A DNA stretch of 64,000 nt from Neobacillus cucumis. GTDB taxonomy: Bacteria > Bacillota > Bacilli > Bacillales > Cytobacillaceae. Of the stretch, positions 59,235 to 64,000 are shown piece by piece. The notes under the pieces are model-generated. The model searched no databases. It was not told the origin of the DNA and worked only from the letters and a program-made list of their open reading frames with translations. Positions within the stretch are counted from its first letter, which is position 1. The number at the start of each line of letters is the position of its first letter. The translations under genes were made by a program, and so were the position numbers. The stretch covers positions 124,001 to 188,000 of the forward strand of contig NZ_JAFBEX010000004.1 of NCBI RefSeq assembly GCF_016908975.1, written 5' to 3'.

Positions 59235-59591
59235 CTAGAGCCAAGTTTTTTCAAACTCTTCTTCTTTAAAGCCGACAGTAACACGCTCTCCATCCGTCAA
59301 GATCGGCCTTTTGACTAACATCCCATCAGATGCCAGCAAATCGAGCAGTTCATCCTCTGATGCTGTGTTGATTTTATCTTTTATCCCTAATTCACGGTAT
59401 TTTAAACCACTGGTATTAAAAAATCGCTTTAATTCTAAGCCGCTTTTTTGGTATAGCTCCTGTAGTTGTTCTCGTGAAGGGGGCTGCTCGACAATATGTA
59501 CTTCTTCATAGGAAAGATGATGTGCATCTAGCCATTTTTTCGCGTTTCGGCAGGTACCGCATTTTGGATACCAATAAAATGTTAAAGCCAA
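59235..59591 (-). CDS. yusI: ArsC/Spx-family protein YusI
   Basis: A 118-residue ArsC-like thioredoxin-fold protein. The redox or regulatory motif is PKCGTCRNAKKWL (Cys11, Cys14); PILTDGERVTVGF near the end matches the family arsenate-reductase-type block. I use TTG 59591, as GGTGGTG lies 6 nt upstream and gives the family N-terminus ALTFYWYPKCGTC. Whether it reduces arsenate or acts as an Spx-like regulator cannot be said. Confidence 0.9.
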   Translation of the reverse strand: MALTFYWYPKCGTCRNAKKWLDAHHLSYEEVHIVEQPPSREQLQELYQKSGLELKRFFNTSGLKYRELGIKDKINTASEDELLDLLASDGMLVKRPILTDGERVTVGFKEEEFEKTWL

Positions 59592-59723
59592 GATTTTCAC
59601 CACCCAAACATTCATTCATAAAAATTTTATCATAAGGCCTTCGAAAATCCTAATGGACTGTCCTTTCATCAGGTAAATTCGACACCTTTTGAATTATTTC
59701 CTTCACTTTAAAAAAATATAATA

Positions 59724-59747
59724 GAGCCCCATCAAATGACAGGGCTC
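59724..59747 (-). terminator. Intrinsic terminator of the fadNAE operon
   Basis: GAGCCC and GGGCTC form a 6-bp stem with a partly paired loop. On the minus strand it is followed by TATTATATTTTTTT. It lies a few bases past the fadE stop. Confidence 0.7.
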
Positions 59748-59753
59748 CTTTAT

Positions 59754-61535
59754 TTAGACGGTATAGCGTTCTTCTTCAATTAAGACATCAGCTGCTTCAC
59801 GTTTTTTCGCAATCACATTGATTGGCTGATGGCGTGTAAATTTGCGAAGGGACGTTAACATCATACGCAGTGTATCGCCTTCTTCAATCGCAACAAGCGA
59901 TTCTTTAGCGGATGCTTCGATTTCGTTAAAGGCTTCTTGACAGAAGATTTGGGTATAAAGAAGCTTCTGTTTGTTCTTATCTAAGCCGTCTTTGGTAATC
60001 GCCTTTTCAGTGCGAAGCACAACGGATTCCATGGCATAGACGTTGGAAATAATGTCCGCAATATTTGCTAAAATTTCTTGTTCTCTTTCTAATGCCTTAC
60101 CGAATTTCTGCGCCGCCAAGCCGGAAGCCAATAAAGCAATCTTTTTCGCATTTCTGACGAGGTATTTTTCTTGTGCTAATGGCTCGTCACCAGGCTCTTC
60201 TGGCATTAACATCATTAATTCCTCTTGTAGTGCTAATGCTTTTTGGAAGAGTGGCAGCTCACCTTTTATTGCTTTTTTCACAAGGGTGCCTGGCACTAAG
60301 AGCCGGTTAATTTCATTGGTTCCTTCAAAAATTCGATTAATCCGGGAATCCCGATAGGCTCTTTCAATTGGATACTCTTGCATGAAACCATAACCGCCAT
60401 GGATTTGTACCCCTTCATCAACGACATAGGATAATACTTCGCTTGCAAAGAATTTGTTCACCGAGCATTCAATGGCATACTCTGCGATCGCACTGGCCAC
60501 CTTTTTTAGATCTTTTGCATCTTCAGTGGACAGCTTTCCTTGGTTTTCTTCATATAAACCAATGGTACGGTAAACAGAACTTTCCGCCGCATAGATTTTC
60601 GATGCCAACGTTCCGAACTTTTCTTTGGTTAAATTGAATTGGGATATCGCGGTTTTAAATTGTTTACGACCATTGGCGTATTTAACGGTCATATCAAAAG
60701 CTTTCTTCGAACCGCCGACAGCGCCGACTGCCAATTTATAACGGCCAATGTTTAAGATATTAAAGGCAATCACATGCCCTTTCCCATACTCACCTAGGAG
60801 ATTTTCAACCGGAACTGGCACATCTTCTAAAATCAACGTCCGAGTCGAAGAGCTCTTAATTCCCATTTTCTTTTCTTCCGCACCAGTGGACACACCTGGG
60901 AAATCCCGTTCCACAATAAAAGTGGAAAAATGCTCTCCATCGATTTTCGCGTACACCACGAATACATCGGCAAAACCAGCATTGGTAATCCATTGCTTTT
61001 CACCATTTAGGATATAATGAGTACCTGCTGCATTTAGTTTGGCAGTTGTTCTAGCGCCAAGGGCATCTGAACCGGACCCAGGCTCGGTTAAAGCATAAGC
61101 GGCAATTTTTTCGCCAGAGGCAAGGGCAGGTAGATATTTATTCTTCTGCTCATCATTACCAAATAAGACGATTGGCAGGGAGCCAATCCCGACGTGCGCT
61201 CCATAGGAAAGGGAAAATCCGCCGGCACCCGCCATTTTTTCGGTAATCAGTGACGAGGTGATTTTATCTAAACCAAGTCCTTCAAATTCTTCGGGAACAT
61301 CAACCGCTAACAGACCCAGCTCACCCATTTTCTTTAACAGTTTGACCGTCCGATCAAATTCATGGTTTTCTAAATGCTCAAGCTGCGGGACGACTTCTTT
61401 TTCGACAAAGTCTGAAGCGGTCTGGGCAATCATTAAGTGCTCGTCGTTAAAATCCTCCGGGGTAAAAATATCCTGATAGGAAGGATCCTCAATTAAAAAG
61501 CTTCCGCCTTTGACAACTTTCTTCGTATCTGCCAT
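59754..61535 (-). CDS. fadE: Acyl-CoA dehydrogenase FadE
   Basis: A 593-residue flavoenzyme for the first beta-oxidation step. The N-terminal part has ALTEPGSGSDALGARTTA (about 151-168), and the family C-terminal block GGYGFMQEYPIERAYRDSRI NRIFEGTNEIN (about 382-412) contains the FAD-binding residues. The C-terminal extension (about 430-593) is of the very-long-chain type. The RBS is AAAAGGAGG. It is the third gene of the fadN-fadA-fadE order (YusJ). Confidence 0.96.
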   Translation of the reverse strand: MADTKKVVKGGSFLIEDPSYQDIFTPEDFNDEHLMIAQTASDFVEKEVVPQLEHLENHEFDRTVKLLKKMGELGLLAVDVPEEFEGLGLDKITSSLITEKMAGAGGFSLSYGAHVGIGSLPIVLFGNDEQKNKYLPALASGEKIAAYALTEPGSGSDALGARTTAKLNAAGTHYILNGEKQWITNAGFADVFVVYAKIDGEHFSTFIVERDFPGVSTGAEEKKMGIKSSSTRTLILEDVPVPVENLLGEYGKGHVIAFNILNIGRYKLAVGAVGGSKKAFDMTVKYANGRKQFKTAISQFNLTKEKFGTLASKIYAAESSVYRTIGLYEENQGKLSTEDAKDLKKVASAIAEYAIECSVNKFFASEVLSYVVDEGVQIHGGYGFMQEYPIERAYRDSRINRIFEGTNEINRLLVPGTLVKKAIKGELPLFQKALALQEELMMLMPEEPGDEPLAQEKYLVRNAKKIALLASGLAAQKFGKALEREQEILANIADIISNVYAMESVVLRTEKAITKDGLDKNKQKLLYTQIFCQEAFNEIEASAKESLVAIEEGDTLRMMLTSLRKFTRHQPINVIAKKREAADVLIEEERYTV

Positions 61536-61550
61536 TAAAAATTCCTCCTT

Positions 61551-62729
61551 TTATGCTAATAATTCAAATACTCCGGCTGCGCCCATTCCGCCGCCAATAC
61601 ACATGGTCACAACGCCAAATTGTTCGTTGCGGCGTTTTAATTCGTGAATTAACGAGAGCGTTAGTTTTGCGCCTGTACAGCCAAGCGGATGTCCAAGGGC
61701 AATCGCACCGCCATTGACGTTGACAATTTCTTCATTTAACCCCAGTTCCCGGATAACTTGCAGGGATTGAGAGGCAAAGGCTTCATTTAATTCAAATAAG
61801 TTAATATCCGATAACTCCAGACCTGCCAGCTTAACCGCTTGTGGAATGGCGACAACCGGCCCGACACCCATGATTTCTGGCGGGACACCCCCAACCGCAA
61901 ACGAGCGGAATTTCGCTAGTGGCTTCAATCCGAGTGCTTGTGCTTTTTCTCGGTCCATCAGCATTAAGGCTGCCGCTCCGTCACTTGTTTGGGAGGCATT
62001 ACCAGCAGTTACAGAACCAGTAACGGAAAAAGCTGGCCGAAGCTTCGCGAGTGTCTCTAGATTGGTATCTGGGCGAACTCCTTCGTCCATAGAAAAGGAA
62101 AACGTTTTTTCAACTAGTTTTTGGTCATTTCCAACCGTCCGAACGGTTACATCGACGGGAACAATTTCATCTACAAATTTTCCCTCTGCGAGGGCTTTTG
62201 CGGCTTTCTGATGGCTTCTTACGGCAAAGGCGTCTTGGTCCGCGCGGCTAATGCCATATTTTTGAGCGACCTGTTCAGCTGTATGCCCCATTCCCATATA
62301 GTATTGCGGAGCGGTCTCCGCGAGTTTAATATTCGGACGGACTACATGCCCCATCATCGGAATCATGCTCATTGATTCGGCTCCACCCGCGATGGCTGTA
62401 TCAGTAGATCCAAGCATAATTCCTTGTGCCGCATAAGCGATTGCCTGTAATCCGGATGAACAGAAACGATTAATCGTAATCGCTGGGACAGTATAGGGAA
62501 GACCTGCTAAAGCTCCAATATTGCGGGCCATGTTGTTTCCTTGCTCCGCTTCCGGCATCGCACAGCCCATGATTAAATCATCGATATTTCCTTCATAAAT
62601 GCCGGCACGCTTTAGGGTTTCTTTTACGACCAATGCCCCTAAATCATCCGGACGTACATGGGCAAGCGATCCTTTCTTTGCCTTACCAACCGGAGTCCTA
62701 GCCCCGGCCACAATCACGGCTTCTCTCAT
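61551..62729 (-). CDS. fadA: Acetyl-CoA C-acyltransferase FadA
   Basis: A 392-residue thiolase. The nucleophilic Cys90 is in [10 protein letters not shown], the His of GHPLGCTGA is near 348, and the second active Cys is in [12 protein letters not shown] near 378. It cleaves 3-ketoacyl-CoA in beta-oxidation. It lies between fadN and fadE with gaps of 15-34 bp. The RBS is GTGAGGG. In B. subtilis this operon is repressed by FadR; its promoter lies outside the window. Confidence 0.96.
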   Translation of the reverse strand: MREAVIVAGARTPVGKAKKGSLAHVRPDDLGALVVKETLKRAGIYEGNIDDLIMGCAMPEAEQGNNMARNIGALAGLPYTVPAITINRFCSSGLQAIAYAAQGIMLGSTDTAIAGGAESMSMIPMMGHVVRPNIKLAETAPQYYMGMGHTAEQVAQKYGISRADQDAFAVRSHQKAAKALAEGKFVDEIVPVDVTVRTVGNDQKLVEKTFSFSMDEGVRPDTNLETLAKLRPAFSVTGSVTAGNASQTSDGAAALMLMDREKAQALGLKPLAKFRSFAVGGVPPEIMGVGPVVAIPQAVKLAGLELSDINLFELNEAFASQSLQVIRELGLNEEIVNVNGGAIALGHPLGCTGAKLTLSLIHELKRRNEQFGVVTMCIGGGMGAAGVFELLA

Positions 62730-62763
62730 TCGATTTCCCTCACTTTCTCTAAATCTAGTTATC

Positions 62764-64000
62764 TTAGTTTCTTAACGGTTTTCCTTTAACAAGCATATGC
62801 TGCATTCGCTGCTGCGATTTTGGTTCGACAATCAGGCTTAAGAATGCCTCTCGTTCTAAATCTAATAAATACTGTTCATCGACTTCGGTACCAAATGGGA
62901 CTCGACCACCAGCAATCACATATGCGATTCTTTTGGCAATTTTTACATCATGCTCTGAGATATAACCGGATAGCCGCATGGCTTCTGCTCCGAGCAAAAG
63001 AGTCGCATAGCCCGTTTCTCCTACGACTGGAACCTTCCTGCGAATTCTTGGTTTATATCCTTTTTCATGTAAGGAAAGCACGGTCTGTTTGGCATCGTAA
63101 AGGAGATGATCACTATTAAAGCTAATTCCGTCTGAAGCACTTAAGAAATTAGTTTCCCTTGCTTCTTCAGCAGAGGTGGAAACTTTCGCCATGGCAATCG
63201 TTTCGAACACCTTATTGGCCACATTTTGCAAATCAATTGGAACTCCATTTGGCAGGTTCGCTAAGTGCTTCATGTAAAGTTCTTTGTTTCCACCGCCGCC
63301 TGGGAGCAGACCAACACCCACTTCGACAAGCCCCATATAGGTTTCAGAGGAAGCTTGGATATGAGTTGCAGGCAGACAAACCTCCGCACCGCCACCAAGT
63401 GTCATGCCAAATGGTGCAGCGACAACCGGCTTAGAGCTGTACTTCACTTTTAACAAGGCACGATGAAGATGGCGGACAATCAAATCTAATTCATCAATAT
63501 TGTCATCCTGTACTTCCATTAACATCATCGCGAGATTTGCCCCAACACAGAAGTTTTTCCCCTGGTTGCCGATGACCAGACCTTTATAATTTTTCTCAAC
63601 CTCATCGACAGCGTGGTTAATCATTTGGACAATATCGAGTCCGATTGCGTTGTTTGGTGAGTGGAACTCTAGTAGAGCAACACCATCACCAATATCAATC
63701 AGACTTGCGCCGCTGTTCTTTTTAATGACGCCAATTTGTTTTTTTATTTTTTGAAGGTCAATTACCTTAGGGTTCGTTTCAACAAGCCGGTATTGACCGT
63801 TATGATAGTAAAATTGCTCGCCGTTTTCTTCTAAATAAAAAGATGAATATCCTTTCTCAAGCATTTCAGTAACCCAAGTAGGTACCTCAACACCTAAACT
63901 TTTCAGTTTTTGCACTGATGTTTCCAACCCAATCGCATCCCAAGCTTCAAACGGTCCCAATTCCCAGCCAAAGCCCCATTTCATCGCACGGTCGATGGCG
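62764..64000 (-). CDS. fadN: 3-hydroxyacyl-CoA dehydrogenase / enoyl-CoA hydratase FadN, C-terminal part
   Basis: The C-terminal 411 codons of the multifunctional beta-oxidation enzyme. The frame is open through the right edge, so the start and the NAD-binding domain are missing. The visible part begins with the end of the dehydrogenase section ([20 protein letters not shown]), then a crotonase domain from about 130 residues in. That domain contains the hydratase oxyanion-hole segments [13 protein letters not shown] and [17 protein letters not shown], and the acid/base region [18 protein letters not shown]. This order (dehydrogenase first) is the Bacillus YusL/FadN layout, reversed from E. 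coli FadB. Confidence 0.96.
   Translation of the reverse strand, partial: AIDRAMKWGFGWELGPFEAWDAIGLETSVQKLKSLGVEVPTWVTEMLEKGYSSFYLEENGEQFYYHNGQYRLVETNPKVIDLQKIKKQIGVIKKNSGASLIDIGDGVALLEFHSPNNAIGLDIVQMINHAVDEVEKNYKGLVIGNQGKNFCVGANLAMMLMEVQDDNIDELDLIVRHLHRALLKVKYSSKPVVAAPFGMTLGGGAEVCLPATHIQASSETYMGLVEVGVGLLPGGGGNKELYMKHLANLPNGVPIDLQNVANKVFETIAMAKVSTSAEEARETNFLSASDGISFNSDHLLYDAKQTVLSLHEKGYKPRIRRKVPVVGETGYATLLLGAEAMRLSGYISEHDVKIAKRIAYVIAGGRVPFGTEVDEQYLLDLEREAFLSLIVEPKSQQRMQHMLVKGKPLRN

Overview
The window comes from a low-GC Gram-positive, endospore-forming member of the Bacillaceae. The evidence is the gene order: it follows the Bacillus subtilis yut-yun and suf-met-yus-fad neighbourhoods closely, and it includes sporulation genes (a YhcN/YlaJ lipoprotein, lytH, yunB). 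Intergenic repeats of the 'AAGCGCAAGCGCC' and 'AATTCCGCC' types suggest a Neobacillus or Bacillus-like genome. I cannot assign a species from the sequence alone.

Layout. (1) 1-10.3 kb is conserved core: the end of a phosphatidylglycerophosphatase A gene, then yutF, yutE, a DUF3055 gene, yutD, a sporulation lipoprotein, lipA, lytH, yunB, yunC, yunD, yunE and yunF, interleaved with copies of a dispersed palindromic repeat. (2) 10.4-37.1 kb is accessory DNA: short-palindrome repeats, remnants of arginase-family and aldo/keto reductase genes, an N-acetylglucosamine PTS permease with twin operator-like palindromes, a Crh-like HPr paralogue, assorted hydrolases and transporters, a beta-glucoside PTS/GH1 unit with an RpiR-family regulator, an arylamine N-acetyltransferase overlapping a lipoprotein gene, a second glutamate racemase, a divergent LysR/MFS pair and several more gene remnants. 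(3) 37.2-46.9 kb is an arabinoside-utilisation cassette: GH43, GH51, an AraC regulator, an ABC sugar importer without its ATPase, and a YesL-type protein. It is bounded on both sides by the decayed 3' end of a tyrosine recombinase gene next to a 3' end of sufB. (4) 47.0-64 kb returns to core: sufCDSUB, metNPQ behind an S-box riboswitch, yusD, a NERD nuclease gene, a 51-bp tandem repeat array, yusE, yusF, yusG, gcvH, yusI and the fadN-fadA-fadE beta-oxidation operon, which runs off the right edge.

How the genes fit together. LipA and GcvH are successive players in lipoate assembly in Bacillus, and LipA depends on Fe-S clusters of the kind the SUF operon assembles. The PTS permeases, the HPr paralogue and the candidate cre sites tie the accessory sugar genes to carbon catabolite control. 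GH43 and GH51 would release arabinose from oligosaccharides taken up by the adjacent ABC importer, whose ATPase must be encoded elsewhere.

The strongest unexplained structure is the duplicated 'integrase 3' end plus sufB 3' end' module at 37.2 and 46.9 kb. It looks like the scar of mobile elements that inserted at the end of sufB and delivered the arabinoside cassette. Second is the 51-bp tandem repeat array at 57.1-57.6 kb.
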